Assembly (NCBI GenBank): GCA_910585575.1
Contig: CAJUFS010000018.1
Span: forward strand, 1-45,992
Direction: 5' to 3'
Origin: an uncultured Adlercreutzia sp.
Lineage (GTDB): Bacteria > Actinomycetota > Coriobacteriia > Coriobacteriales > Eggerthellaceae
Length of the DNA stretch: 45,992 nt
A model generated the notes under the pieces. The model made no database searches. It had not been told where the DNA came from and saw only the letters and a program-made list of their open reading frames with translations. Shown here one piece after another: positions 8,754 to 20,500 of the stretch; the stretch's first letter is position 1; each line of letters starts with the position of its first letter. Made by a program: the position numbers and the translations under genes.

Positions 8754-9563
8754 CTACTGGGCGAGCTTCTCCATGAGCTCGAGGTACCTCCTCCCCCCTT
8801 CGGTGACGTTCCACGAACCCTTCCAAACCAAACCGCCGCTTCGCTCCAGCTGATCGATAAAGACGCTTGGTTGCAACGGTACGTTGGTGATGGTGTTGGC
8901 CGAGCCGGTCTTCAGGACCTCGGCTCCTCGAAGGAGCGAGTCGATTTCCTGGAAGGTGCGCGGCTGCTTGCAGAAATCCAAAACTTGGCAGTAGGTCTTA
9001 GCCCGCTTGGGGAACAAATTCATCAGATCGTCCATGCGCTTCTCGGGCTGCATCTGAGCGCGCACGTCGCGCCCGGCCTCGGTGTCGATGAACGCGTAGT
9101 CGAGGACCAGATCGTCTACCTCGTCCTCGGTGAGCCCCTCTTTCATTTCCTCGGTTACCCGATTGCCCTCTTCGTCCAGCTCGAGACGATCCAAGGCGCC
9201 GGCGTCTTCCAAGTTGATGATGAGGCGGTACTGGTTCTGGCCGCAATGCTCGAACTCGGCAAGCTCCCCCACCATGGCCTCTACGGCGCCCAGGGTGCGC
9301 TGCTCTTGGCAAAAATCGAGAATGGCGTAATAGATTTCACGGAAGCGCGGGTTGTCCATCATCGTGACAATGGCGGCCACACGTTCCTCATGAGTCAGCT
9401 CCACCGGCTCGAGATCTTCGACGGCCGATGCCTGCTCGAGCACCGATTGGTCTTTGGCCATCAAACGGGCCGCCTCGAGCGCCACCGCCTCGTCGCTCGT
9501 CTCCACTGCTCCGGCCGCGTCGCCGATCCCGTCCATCATGAAGTCATCCCGGGTATCGCCCAT
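8754..9563 (-). CDS. Unrecognised protein with two winged-helix-like repeats, first gene of the reductase operon
   Basis: I do not recognise a named family. The 269-residue protein is soluble and acidic in its first 70 residues, with no signal peptide or membrane segment. Two internally similar segments each contain an LDFC core followed by RT: LDFCQEQRT at 82-90 and LDFCKQPRT at 195-203. Each continues into a helix, a second helix with a hydrophobic face and a beta-like end, as in winged-helix domains. The second ends with WKGSWNVTEGGRRYLE, a typical wing and final helix. The frame is open to 9626, but ATG 9563 has GAGGAGG five to six bases upstream. It lies 48 bases before the catalytic subunit gene. 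It may be a regulator or a maturation adaptor; its position as first gene suggests a dedicated role. Function is unknown. Confidence 0.8.
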   Translation of the reverse strand: MGDTRDDFMMDGIGDAAGAVETSDEAVALEAARLMAKDQSVLEQASAVEDLEPVELTHEERVAAIVTMMDNPRFREIYYAILDFCQEQRTLGAVEAMVGELAEFEHCGQNQYRLIINLEDAGALDRLELDEEGNRVTEEMKEGLTEDEVDDLVLDYAFIDTEAGRDVRAQMQPEKRMDDLMNLFPKRAKTYCQVLDFCKQPRTFQEIDSLLRGAEVLKTGSANTITNVPLQPSVFIDQLERSGGLVWKGSWNVTEGGRRYLELMEKLAQ

Positions 9564-9760
9564 GGCATCCTCCTCGCCCTTATGCTCCTCTTGGTTACTG
9601 TCCGCCGCCGATACGGCGACAAACATTTGACAAGAGGCATCCTAAGGCCGCTGGGGAGGCTTGCCATCGCTTCTGAGAGTTGAGATGAGGAGGTTTTTCA
9701 GATATCCTCCCTCAGGGGGGAGGAGCAGAGTTTTCCCAGGTAAAAGTGGGATGAGAGAGG
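9564..9760 (-). promoter_or_regulatory. Intergenic region between luxR-type gene and reductase operon
   Basis: This 197-base gap must hold the operon promoter if the operon is not read through from the regulator gene. I see no convincing -35/-10 pair. Two dyads stand out. At 9705-9724 there are 7-base arms (TCCTCCC/GGGAGGA) around a 6-base loop without a T-run. At 9606-9618 is CGCCG-ATA-CGGCG, about 43 bases before the first start codon. Either could be a site for the neighbouring LuxR-type regulator, which would fit activator-dependent transcription from a promoter with weak core elements. Confidence 0.35.
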
Positions 9761-11296
9761 CTAATCGCCCTTAGAGAACTGATCGAAGAGCACAATGAGG
9801 GCCTCTTTGGAATTCGCCCCCGTCTTCTCGTAGATATGGTTCACGTGCGTCTTCACCGTGGACTTGGAAACGCACAATTGGTCCTCGATATAGGCCGTCG
9901 TATAGCCCTTCACCCACAGCTCCATAACGTCTTGCTCACGGCGCGTAAGATGGTAGCGCGCGGCAAAGGCGCTCAGCAATGCCTCGGCCGAAGGCGCCGA
10001 CAGAGAAGCCGCCTCCTCGGCATCGGCCGGCGCATCATCGGCCCCGTCCGAGGGGCGCCCCTGGTCGGCCAAGGCGAACTCGCCCCGCTGCTGTGCGCCC
10101 ATAACCAACAGCATGACCACAATGAGCACCATAAGGAACACAAGGGCTAAAGGCCCTCCGTTCTCCCCCAGCACCAGCGCGACGAAAAGCCCCGCCAAGG
10201 TGCCCGCGCAGTGGAGAAGCACCATCAAGCTATAGCAGAAGAGCGCCGGCACCTTCCGCTCGAGCACAATGCCGAAGAGCAAGTAGATGATGACGTAGCG
10301 GATCATTTCCGAGCCGACGCGGCTGACGCTGTGCAAAAACCCAATGGAGAACTCGAGCCCCAGAGCGGGCAGCGTCGATGCAAGCACGATAACCGGTATG
10401 GCAACGTAGAAGACAGCGGCCATATTCACGCGGGTAGCCACATAGGCAAGGCCAAGGGCAATAAGGTTGACGGACATGCGGCGAATGGTCTGCACGACAA
10501 CGGCCAGCAGGCCCACATCGCCAAACCCCTCGTTGTGCTCCACGACGACGAGCGCCTCCGAGGGAATATTGACAAGGCCAAGCACAATAATGAGCAAGAA
10601 GGGCACGGCGCGCAGCGCCTGCTTCGGGGATAGGACCGGCGCGGAGGTGGCTTCGTTGATATGCGGTCGATCCGCATTGCCGCCACCGAAAGCAACCGTT
10701 CCCTCGCGATGCCTTACCTGGAGAAAGATAGTCGAGACCAGCGGCAGAAGCGCATAGAAGACATACTCGGCGTTGGCGGGGAACAGCTCCGACGTCAAAC
10801 TGATGATCGCGCCCAGCACGATGGCGCTTCCGATGGCCAGCCACATATCGGCTCTGCGCAACGACGTCAGGCGCTCCCACCAGCATATGAGCAAAAAGCA
10901 ACGGGTGACGCCCGTCAAAACGTTCGCGACGGAAAGCCACTCGGCGCTGATGGCAGCGTCCAGCACCAGGTAAAGGGCAAAGGTGCCGAGCGTGCCCGCG
11001 AACCCGAACAGGTAGATGACCTCACGATGGCGGCGGCGAACAAGCGGCGCGATGCGGGAACAGAGCAAAAGCAGCACAAGCGGGGGCAGCAACGCGAACA
11101 CGTATTTGAGGATTTGGTCGAAGACCGGGGTCGAGGTGAGCACACTGGCCGACACCATCTGCCCCCAGGCATCGAGACACCCATAGCCGATAACGAACGG
11201 TGCCACCGCGGCCAAGCGGGCCTTCAGAGAGCGCGGGCTTTTCGCCACGGCAGAGGATGCCCGATTGGCTTGGCCCATCCCCTCAGAAGCTGTCAT
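9761..11296 (-). CDS. LuxR-type transcriptional regulator with about 12 membrane helices
   Basis: The N-terminal 400 residues hold about twelve hydrophobic helices, like a transporter-type sensor. A cytoplasmic linker rich in Asp/Ala/Ser follows, and the last 65 residues are a LuxR/GerE helix-turn-helix (LTRREQDVMELWVKGYTTAY, then VSKSTVKTHVNHIYEKT). There is no response-regulator receiver domain, so signal perception is probably by the membrane part. This architecture is common beside anaerobic reductase operons in Eggerthellaceae, and the next genes on the same strand are such an operon, so it is its likely controller. The start is uncertain: ATG 11296 has AGGAG ten bases upstream; ATG 11305 and GTG 11318-11320 are in the same frame but have badly spaced sites. 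The function class is secure; target and ligand are inferred or unknown. Confidence 0.88.
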   Translation of the reverse strand: MTASEGMGQANRASSAVAKSPRSLKARLAAVAPFVIGYGCLDAWGQMVSASVLTSTPVFDQILKYVFALLPPLVLLLLCSRIAPLVRRRHREVIYLFGFAGTLGTFALYLVLDAAISAEWLSVANVLTGVTRCFLLICWWERLTSLRRADMWLAIGSAIVLGAIISLTSELFPANAEYVFYALLPLVSTIFLQVRHREGTVAFGGGNADRPHINEATSAPVLSPKQALRAVPFLLIIVLGLVNIPSEALVVVEHNEGFGDVGLLAVVVQTIRRMSVNLIALGLAYVATRVNMAAVFYVAIPVIVLASTLPALGLEFSIGFLHSVSRVGSEMIRYVIIYLLFGIVLERKVPALFCYSLMVLLHCAGTLAGLFVALVLGENGGPLALVFLMVLIVVMLLVMGAQQRGEFALADQGRPSDGADDAPADAEEAASLSAPSAEALLSAFAARYHLTRREQDVMELWVKGYTTAYIEDQLCVSKSTVKTHVNHIYEKTGANSKEALIVLFDQFSKGD

Positions 11297-11414
11297 ACCC
11301 GCCATACTCCTTGCTCTCACCCCTCGTCATTTCGTTCAACCTCACCTCAAAAGAGGCTATTTCGCCTGGTGCTAGCGTCGATTTTTCCACCCCTCGTTCT
11401 ATCGACAAGATTTT

Positions 11415-11423
11415 AGTATAGCA
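11415..11423 (-). promoter_or_regulatory. Candidate extended -10 promoter of the luxR-type gene
   Basis: On the minus strand the sequence TGCTATACT gives an extended -10 (TGn plus TATACT) about 120 bases before the chosen start codon. No good -35 is present at 16-18 bases. A dyad with arms GTCGAT/ATCGAC (11377-11382 and 11401-11406) sits at and just after the expected start of transcription and could be an autoregulatory site. Confidence 0.45.
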
Positions 11424-11511
11424 GGGCAGCACGGGGGCCTCGCAAACTCTCCCATCGTTTTCTCGATTTTCCGAAGGGCGCGCAGCGTTCGTGCCCAACG
11501 AAGCCATGGGC

Positions 11512-11547
11512 AAAAAAGAACGACCGGAGCTGCTGCGCTCCGGCCGT
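11512..11547 (-). terminator. Rho-independent terminator of the giant gene
   Basis: On the minus strand an 11-bp GC-rich stem (ACGGCCGGAGC paired with GCTCCGGTCGT, one G-U pair) with a 6-base loop is followed by TTCTTTTTT. It lies about 30 bases after the stop codon at 11579-11581. It separates the giant gene from the luxR-type gene, so the latter needs its own promoter. Confidence 0.9.
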
Positions 11548-11578
11548 CCCTCGCTTGTTGGGCTGGGTCTGCGAAACC

Positions 11579-14500
11579 CTACTCTTCGTCGCGCTTGCGG
11601 CGGCGCCTCAAAGCCAAGGCCGCTAAAGCTGCGGCAGCGGCAGCCACCAGCATCAGCAAACCTACGAGGAGCTTGTCGCCGGTCTGCGCCAAAGGCGTCA
11701 GCCACTTCACCAGCGTCTTCCACCCGCTTTCGATGAGGTTCGTGCTCCACGGGTCCTCGGGATCGGGGTTCTCGGGGTTGGGGTTCTCGGGATTCTGCGG
11801 ATCTCCCTCATCGCCCGGCTCCTCGGGGAACTCCTTGTAGAACCCGAGGTCGACGCGCTTGCTCGTCCCAATGGCCCAATGATCGGGATCCAGAAGGTCG
11901 TAGCCGCGCCCGTAGGCGTCGAGGATATCCCTCACGCGCACCACTTCCAGCGCCTCGGTTACACCGGTCAGCTCCGGCGCCGTCTGTCCCATCAGGTTCA
12001 GGTGGCCAAGGTCGTTGTCCACGTCGTCGGCCACACCTTCGGGATTGAAGGGCACGAACTCGCCCTCGCCGTCGATGTCCATGCGCACACGGTAGCGATA
12101 GGCCTTGCCGTAGCCGTCCACCAGGGGAAGGTCGGTGAACGCGTAGGTGCCGTCCTCGTTGGGCAGCTGCGAGGCAACTACCTCCCACTCGCCTTCCGAA
12201 AGAATGCCGTCGTCCTCACCGCGCACCGGCGCCGTCTCGCCTTCGGATTCGGCGGCATCGTCCTCCGTCGGCACATTCGGCGTCGCCGAATCGCCCGTCT
12301 CGGGCGTCGTCAGGTCGTCGGCCGCGTCGGCAGCGTCAAGCGGCTCGCTCAGGGCTTGAGCCGCCATCCCTCCCTCGGCTTCGCCGCCCTCCCCCTCAGA
12401 CTCCGTCGGCGCTTCGGGCGTACTCGGCTCCGCAGGCTCTGCGGGATCCGTCGGCTCCTCGGGCTCATCGGGCCCAACGGGCGTCGGCGGCTCTTCCGGG
12501 TCCGTCGGATCCGTCGGCTCTTCCGGCTCAGTCGGCTCCTCCGGACCTTCCGGATCGACGGGCTCGGAGGGCTCGGTCGGCTCCTCGGTCTCTCCCAAAT
12601 CGGCCAAGGTCGGGTACTCGCGACTGGCGGCAATGATGGGCTCGCCCTCGCGATCGAGGTGGCTGCCCGCCATGCCGTCGCCCTGGCGACTGCCCACACC
12701 GGCATCGTAGGCCTCCTGGGCAGAGACGGCCTGGCGCTCCAGATAGACCGTCGAGGAGGTCCAGGGTCGCTCGTCGCCGCGCTGCACGCCGTCCTTGTCG
12801 TCGTCGATGAACACCTTGCCGCTAATTTCTACGCGCAAGTACTCCACCAGGCCCGCATCGTTATAGAGGCTGTCGCGCGTGCCCGCCGTCGACCAGCGGT
12901 TGTTCAGCGCTTCTCCCGCTCCTTGGTACCAGGGGCCCGCAATGGCCACGTCGGCCGATTCTCCCGAGGTAAGAGGCCGCGCCAAAACCATCAGCCCGTC
13001 GAGACCGGCGTCGGGCACCAGGCGCGTCGTCTCCTCGTCCAAATCGGAATCGATGACGGGATTGTTGCGCGCTGCCCGTCCCAGCTCCTCGTCGGCCGGC
13101 TCCGTCGCGTTCAGCTCGGTCACGCCCCAACCGTCGGGAATATCGGCCACATGGGCACGGTAGCCGTAAACCACCGTATTGTTGCTGTCGTAGGGCGACG
13201 GACCCGTGGCATCCAGACCCTCGAATACCCAGCGACCCTCTTCGTCAGTCAAGCGTTCCTGGGTGCCGAAGCCCTTGTCGTAGATCCACACGGCCTCGCT
13301 GCCCTCGGTCTCGCCCTGATACCAGTAGCGCGTCAGCGTCACCTTCACCCCCGGCACGCCGTCCTCGAAGACCGGCACCTCCTGGCCGTTCTCGTCGGTA
13401 CGAATGCCAGCCTCGCCGGCCTTCTGGTTGTACAGGCCGTTGCGATCCTCGTCGTCCCACACGCGGCCCGCGATGGACGCGGCATGGGGAATGGCCACAC
13501 CGCCGTCGCCGCCGTGGACGCTCACGCCGTGGGGCACATCGAGCGCCACGGCCGCGCCCGCCGAACTGGCCGCGGTCAGCGTGCCGCCGGCCGCAGTCAG
13601 GGTCGCCTCGTACTGGTGCCCGTCATCGGGGTCGGCCACCGTGCTCAGCAGCGCGTAGCCATCGTCGAGCGTGACGGTTCCGCCGTTGACGGCACTCAGG
13701 GCCACGCGCTGGCGCAGGTACAGCGTGCCGTCGGCGGCGCGGTCCAGATCGGAGTCGATGTCGGGATAGGCCCCGTCCTCAGCGCGGAACATGGTGGGGT
13801 TGCCGCCGGTGGGCTCGGCCATGGACACCCGGTAGCGCGCCGGCATCATCAGAGCGTCATCGCCGCCCGTGGTGCCGGGAGCCGCCAAGTCAACCCACCG
13901 ACCGTCGGCCGTCTGCTGCACGTAGGCCGCCAGGCCGGTGAAGCGGTAGGTGCCCGAAGCGTCGGTAGTGGTAACCCGCGCACCGGCCGGAGCGGGCGCC
14001 GAGGGCTCCTGGGGTGCCGCGGCGCCCACGGGAGTGTAGCCGTCGGAGCGACCCAGGTTCTCGGCCAAGGTGGTAACCGTGCAGGTATCCGCCACATCCT
14101 CGGTGCCCTTCAGGCGCACCGACACCGTGTAGGTGGTACGGGGCGCCAGGCCAGTCAACACCGTCAGACCGCCGCTCTCATCGGCCGTCCAGGTCTGGCC
14201 GTCCGCGGAGTACTCCCAACCGGCATCCTCCGCCGCCCCCTCGGGCAGGGGCAGCTCGCGGCTGACCAGCACCGAACCGCTCGTCACCTTCAGTCCCAGG
14301 CCCGCGGGCGTGTCCACGGCACAGGTGCCCGTGGTGCTTACCTTCAGCATATCCTCGGGGCCGGTGGTACCCACGGCGCGGCAGGCCACCGTGTACTCGG
14401 TAAGGGGCTGGATGGCGTAGCCGGCCGTGCGGTCGAACACGCCGCGCGCGCCGGGCCACGGCGTGTCGCCGCCGTACCACACGTCGTCCTGGCCGGCGCC

Positions 14501-17500
14501 GATGAGGCGGTACTCCATGCCCTCCATCACGTAACGCACGGTGACCGTGGTGTCGGTGGCGCGCAAGTTGCCCACCACCACTTCGCCGCCCGAGGCGCCG
14601 AAGTCGGGGTTCTTCACCCAGCGCGTGCCGTCGAAGTACTCCTGGGTCAGGTACAGCGGCTGGCCGTCCAGACCGGGCTCGGTGAAGTCGCGCACCACAC
14701 TCGTGGGCGCAGCCTCAGCCTCCGCCCCGGCGGCTGCCGCTGCAGCGGTGCGCAGGAAGGCCGTAGTCGAGCCGTCGCGCAGGCCGTTGTAGTTGTCGTC
14801 GATCCACACGGTGCCCTCGATGGTCTGACCCACGGGGATGAAGCCGCCGTTCATGCGAATCTCGTCGAAGCCCTTGGAGATGTCGAAGGAGGCCTCGGCC
14901 GCCGCGCCCACGGGCACGTCGCGCAGGTAGGCCTCGGCCATGCCGTCGCTGGCCGCAGAGGCCAGCACGATGCGACCGTCCACCACCGACGGCCCCGAGC
15001 CGTTGCGGGCCGCCACGCGGTTGGCGGCGCTGAAGGCCAGCGGGTAATCGTCGCCGTAGCCCACCGGCACCTGCAGCGCCGAGGCGCCCACGGCCTGGCC
15101 GGGGCGATGGGCCTTGGAGGCCTCGTCGTCGATCCCATCCACCAGGCGAGTGACCGGCAGACCGGCCACGCTGGCGCTCAGCGAGGCGGCGTCGGCCGAG
15201 CCCTCCACGGCAATGGTGTAGCCCAGCAGGTGCTGCTTGGCCGGATCGGCGTCATCGCCGTCGGGATCCTCCTCCACCGGTGTGCAGATGGGCACGTTGC
15301 GGAAGGCGAAGGCGCCCAGGGCGTCGGTAGTGGCCACGTCGTCGAAGGGACCGCTGTCCTCTACGTAGCGCGTCCACTGCTCGGCCTGCTCGTCCCACAC
15401 CCAGGCCTGCAGGTACACGCGCTTGCCGGCCAGGCCCTGCTCGTCGGCGTCGCAAATACCGTCGTAGTCGCTATCGTAGAACAGGGTGCCGGCGATGGTC
15501 TTCACCTGGCGCAGGCGAATGCCCGCGTCGTTGAAGGCACGGTCGCTGGCCGTGGCAGCGTCGTAGGTAAGCACCGGCTCGGTGGGCAGGGCGTCGGCCA
15601 AAATACCGAAGAGCGGCTGGTCCATGCCCCAGGCCCGGGCCCGCAGACTCGCGCCCGTGCCCAGCACCAGGTTCGGGTTATAGGGATTGGCCGCTTGCAC
15701 GTCGTTCAACGTGGTGGAGCTGTCGGCCCGCGCCTGATCCAGCAGCACCGTGTACTCATCGCGCTCGCGGCTCATCAAGTAAGCGTCGTCGTACACCAAA
15801 TCCGAATCCTCGGTGGGATCGGTGCCGCGCTGGTAGCGCGTGGTCAGATAGGTACGGCGCTTGTACTTGCCGTCGGTGATGCGAGTGCGGTAGGCGAACA
15901 CCGTCAGCGAGCCGTCGGCCTCGCGCCGCTGGGTGGCCAGGTTGTCGAAACGGTACACGCCGGCGCGCACCGCGCCGTCGGCGGCCACGTTCGCCCCGGT
16001 CAGCATCGAGTGGTTCATCACCAGCGGGTTCGTCAGGTCGGCGTAGTCCTTCTCGAAGTAATCGTCCCAAGCCTCTTGGGGAGCCCAGGTGGTGTCGGGA
16101 ATCCAACCGTCGGCGCCGTCGGACACGTAGCGCTCGAGGGTCACCTGCACGCCGTCCACGCCGGGCTCCTCCTCGGTGGGGTTGCCCGCCGCGTCCTTGT
16201 TCTGCATACCGTCGTTGTCCTCGTCGTTCCACACCACGCCCACCAGGGCACGCTCAGGCGCCGGCAGCTGGCCGGCGTCGCCGCCGGGCACCAGCACGGT
16301 GCCCGTGGCCTCGTCCACAGGGCAGTCGCTGCGCAGGGTCAGCCAGTCGTAGCGTACCGGAGCGCCGCTGACGGTATCGGTGCCCGGCAAGGTCACCTGC
16401 GAGTCCTGATCGGGACGGGCCGTCAGGGCCACGCCCGCCAGAATGACCTGGCCGTCATGGGGCCGCAGGGCCGGCCGCGCCGCTCCGTTGGCGCCGCGCA
16501 CCATTTCCCGGTCGGCCACGATCAGCGTTTTCGCGTCCACGATGTCGGAGTCGGCTCCCACCGCCCCGCCGGCCGCATGCTCGCGGGTGGGCAGCCACCA
16601 GTTGTCGTCGGTGGTCTCGGAAGTGCCCTTGTCGTCTACGTGAGTGCTCAGCAGGCGCACGCGGTAGGCTGCCAGATAGTGGCTGCCATCGGGGGCGCTG
16701 TAGGCGGCAGGCAGGTGGTCGAAGGTGTAGGTGCCCTCCTCGTCGGTGAGCACGCCCACCTCGCCCTCGGCCAGGGCCGACCAGGCACCCTCGTCGCGCA
16801 GGAAGCCGCCGGTCACCAGCGGCACCGTCTGGGTCACCGTAGTGCCGGTGCCCGTACCGTCGTCCACCTCCACCGTGGTCGACGAGCGCTTGTCGTTGCC
16901 GAACTGCTCGTTGCGGAACCAGTGGCTGCCACCGTCGGCGGCGTTGGTGCGCGTCGGGTCGTAGTACCACTGGGTCAGCGCCACCGGCTCGCCGGCCATG
17001 CCCGGCTCCACCAGCGCGCCGTCGGCGGTGCGCTCATCGGACTGCACGCCGTCGTAGTCGCCGTCGTTCCACACGCGGCCGGTCACCGAGGCCTGGGGAA
17101 TCTCCACCAGGCCCGCGTCCCACATCTCATAGCGCTGGGCGTTGTTCAGGTCGTAGTCCACCGACAGGCGCCCCACCTTCACCGTGCGCACGTCGTTGGT
17201 CTGGGTGGTGTCGCTCGGCTCGCCGGCCAGCACGATCATCGCCCCCGACGACAGGCCCGTGTCGAAGTCGAAGGCCGTCTCAGAGCCCGGCTCGTTCAGG
17301 TAGAACACCGGCTCGGTCTGGGTCTGGTCGGCCGGGTTCGGGCCGTCCAGGGGAATGGAGCGCACGTCGGAGTCAAGCTCCTCATCCACCGCCCCGCTGG
17401 TGTCGTAGGCGCTGTTGCGCTTCGTGATGGCGAAGTCCTGGCCCAAGGCTTCCAGGTCGTCCTGGTTGATGCGCAGGCGATACCCGGCAAGGAACTTCTC

Positions 17501-20500
17501 GCGCTCGTCATCGGGCTTGTAGATGTCGCGGTCGTTGGGGTCGGGCACATAGGTGGGCAGGCCCTTGAACACGTACTGGCCGGCCTTGTTGGTCACCTGG
17601 GTGCGCTCGGGCTGGTTGGGCACCAGCTCCCAGCCACCCTTGCCCTCCCCCTTCGAGTCGGGGTTCCACCAGTACTGCTCCAGGGACACCGTCAGGCCTT
17701 CCACACCGGGCTCCAGCGGATCCTGCACGCCGTCGTAGTTCTGGTCGTGCCACACGTAGTTGCCCAGGTAGCCCTTGGTGCCGTCCACGTAGCCCAGACC
17801 CAGCTTGCGATACACCGCATAGCCCAGAGCCGGGTCGTTCTGCTCGTACACGGCATGGCCTTGCGCATCCAGGGGCACCGCGCCGTCGAAGGGATAGGTC
17901 TCGCCGCGGCCCTTCACCAGGTACAGGTCGTTATCCCACACGCCGTCGGCCCCCGGCTGCTCCAGCGGGTCCTTCGTCTGCAGATAGGGCGTGGGCTTGA
18001 TCAGACGCGCGGTCACCTTGTTCTCGGCCCGCAGGCAGTAGCGATAGCCTGGCTGCAGGCGGAAGGCGAACTCGCCCGAGGCGTCCGTCTCCATGACGGC
18101 GGGGTTGCCCTCGGTGTCGATGACCGGGTCATCGGAGAACGTCTTGGTCTCGGGGTCGTAGCGATGCACGCTCACCACGATGCGGCCCAGGCGCATCTCG
18201 GTATTGCTCGTGGCCGCCACTGCCGGGTTCGACGGATCGGACTGGTGGTCCAGCAAGCCGTCGATGAAATCGGGCTCCAGATCGGTGCCGTCGGCCAGCT
18301 TGTCGTCGCGGAAGGCCACGCCCGTGAACTCCACGGGGCGGGCAATGCCCACGTCGTAGCTGGTGGCCTCGGCGTCGTAGGCGCGGTGGGCGCCGTCGGG
18401 GTTCATAAAGGCGTCCTCATGGGCCTTGAAGTAGGCCTCGTCGTAGGTCTTGTCCACGCCCGTGCCCTTGATGCCCTTCACCTCGATGGCGTTCTGGGTG
18501 ACGGCGTACATGGCCGTCTCGTCCTCGGGAGTGGCGGGGTCATCGGCCACGCGGGTGATCTCCAGCGGGTTGTCGGCCACGCCGTCGCCGTCCTTGTCGG
18601 GCCCGATGGACTTCGTGGTGATGGAGTAGTTTGCATAGGCCCGCGGGAACACGTAGCGCAGCTTGTAGCGGCCGGGCTTCAGGTTCGACAGAATCCAGTA
18701 GCCCTTGTTGTTATAGTAGTCCGACTCGGTGGTGAAGCTCACCGGGCCGCCGGCGTCGGCGTTCACGTAGCCGCCGCCGCTGTTGCGCAGCGGCTCGCCG
18801 GTCTTGGCGTCGCACTGCACCCAGCGATCCTGGCCGGCACCGGCGGCGTCCTTGATCTCACGCACCACCTGGCCGTCGCGGTTGACCGCCAGGCCGTACT
18901 CGTTCAGCAGCTCCACGGTCACGCCGTTCACGCCCGGATCGTCGGGGGTGCCGTCGTAGTCCAAGTCGCGGAACAGGGCCCGCGTCTCGGTCAGGGTGCC
19001 GTCAGCCGCCGTGTAGGCGCCCTTCCAGGCCCCGGTTTCCGCGTCGAAGGTCTTGGCGGTGGACAGCAGGAAGCGACCGTTCGAGGCACGGTGGTAGGTG
19101 GTCTGACGACCCAGGTCGTCCTTCACCACCGGGCCGTCGGTGTCGTTCTGCAGGCCGTCCCAGTTGAAGTCGAACCACACGTAGTCGCCCAGGTATCCGC
19201 GACCCTCGGGGGCGTCGATGAAGGCGCCCGAGGTCTTCAGCTCCAGGGCGCGGGCCGAGGCGTCGTGGGCATCGGTCTTGCCGGCGCCGTTGATGCGCTG
19301 CACGAAGGTGTTCCACTGGGTCACCTGGGCCAGGCGCTTCGACAGGTCGGGGTTGGAGCCCTCGTTCTCGCCGGGCTTGGCGTCCAGGTTCAGATCGAAG
19401 GTGGCGTCGCCCTTGGTGGAGCCCAGGTACTTGGGCAGGTTCAGCGGCGCGTGCATCTGGTAGCTCAGGCGGATGTAGCCCTGGCACGGCAGGAACATCT
19501 CGTCATCATCCACCTGGGTCCAGAAGGCCCGCAGCCCCTTCTGCAACACCTCGGCCTCGTCGGGATGGGCCGCCACGTAGCTCTTCAGCTCGCTTAGGGG
19601 CACGAAGCCGTCCTGGCGCAGCAGGGCCGGGTCGTGGCGACGCTCGTTGATCCACTTCATCTTGGCCGACGAGGTGCCCTGGGCCCACAGATGCGGCAGG
19701 TCGGTCTCGGCCTTGCACACCAGCTTGCCGTCGCGCCACTCGTAGGGGCCGGCCCACACCTGGGCTTCCGCGGCGGTTAGCTCGCGGCCCTTCGGGTACA
19801 GCGGATCGCCGGGATCGAACCGCGTCAGCTTGATGGAGTCGAGATCCTTGATCCAGCCGTTCCACGTGGACTCGCGCTTCTGCGGGGCCGCCTTCGTGCC
19901 GTTGTACACCTTGGTGTCATCGGTATGGGGCAGCACGTTCAGGAACGTGGTGCGCACGTAGTTCTGGGCCACCGACATATTGGCGCCGGGGTTGTCGGCC
20001 TGCAGGAAGTAGGTGTAGTCGCTGCCCTCGGGCACCGCGGCCGGACCGTTGATGTTGCGGGTGTACAAGGTGCTTATCTGCGAGGTGACGAAGTTTGACT
20101 GGTCCTGGGTGATGTTCGACGAGAAGCCCACGGCCGCCAGCTGCAACGCCAGCATCATCTGGTTGGTGTTGCCGTCCAGGTTGGTGTCGCGGGTGTCCAG
20201 CACGAAGCTGGTCTTATCGGCGCCCTGCACCTCGGGAATGTAGGGCTCGTAGTTGCCCTTCTTGTAACCGTAGCCCGTGGTGTTCAAAAGCTCGGTGGGA
20301 ATGGACGAGTTCGCGTCGTCGCGCACGGGCATCATGAACTCGATGACCACGGCCTGACCCATGCGCAGCGCGCCGCGGGTCACCTCGCCCGTCTCGTCGG
20401 GGTGTCCGGTGAAGCGCCAGTCCATGAACTTGCGGTCATAGCCCGTGGCCACGTCGCCCAGCTTGTCCACCACGGTCAGGTTGCCGCCCACCTGGGGCTG

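Noticed and set aside
9705-9724. Rho-independent terminator after the luxR-type gene
   Set aside because: The hairpin has no T-run on the minus strand; kept only as a dyad of unknown role.
12395-12594. CRISPR-like or minisatellite array
   Set aside because: The repetition is coding, degenerate and has no spacer structure.
11879-19597. Very long open frame on the plus strand, antisense to the giant gene
   Set aside because: Low-complexity His/Arg/Val/Gly-rich translation with no domain; an expected mirror of GC-biased third positions. The same holds for 20402-23797, 6180-8699 and 2792-4408.
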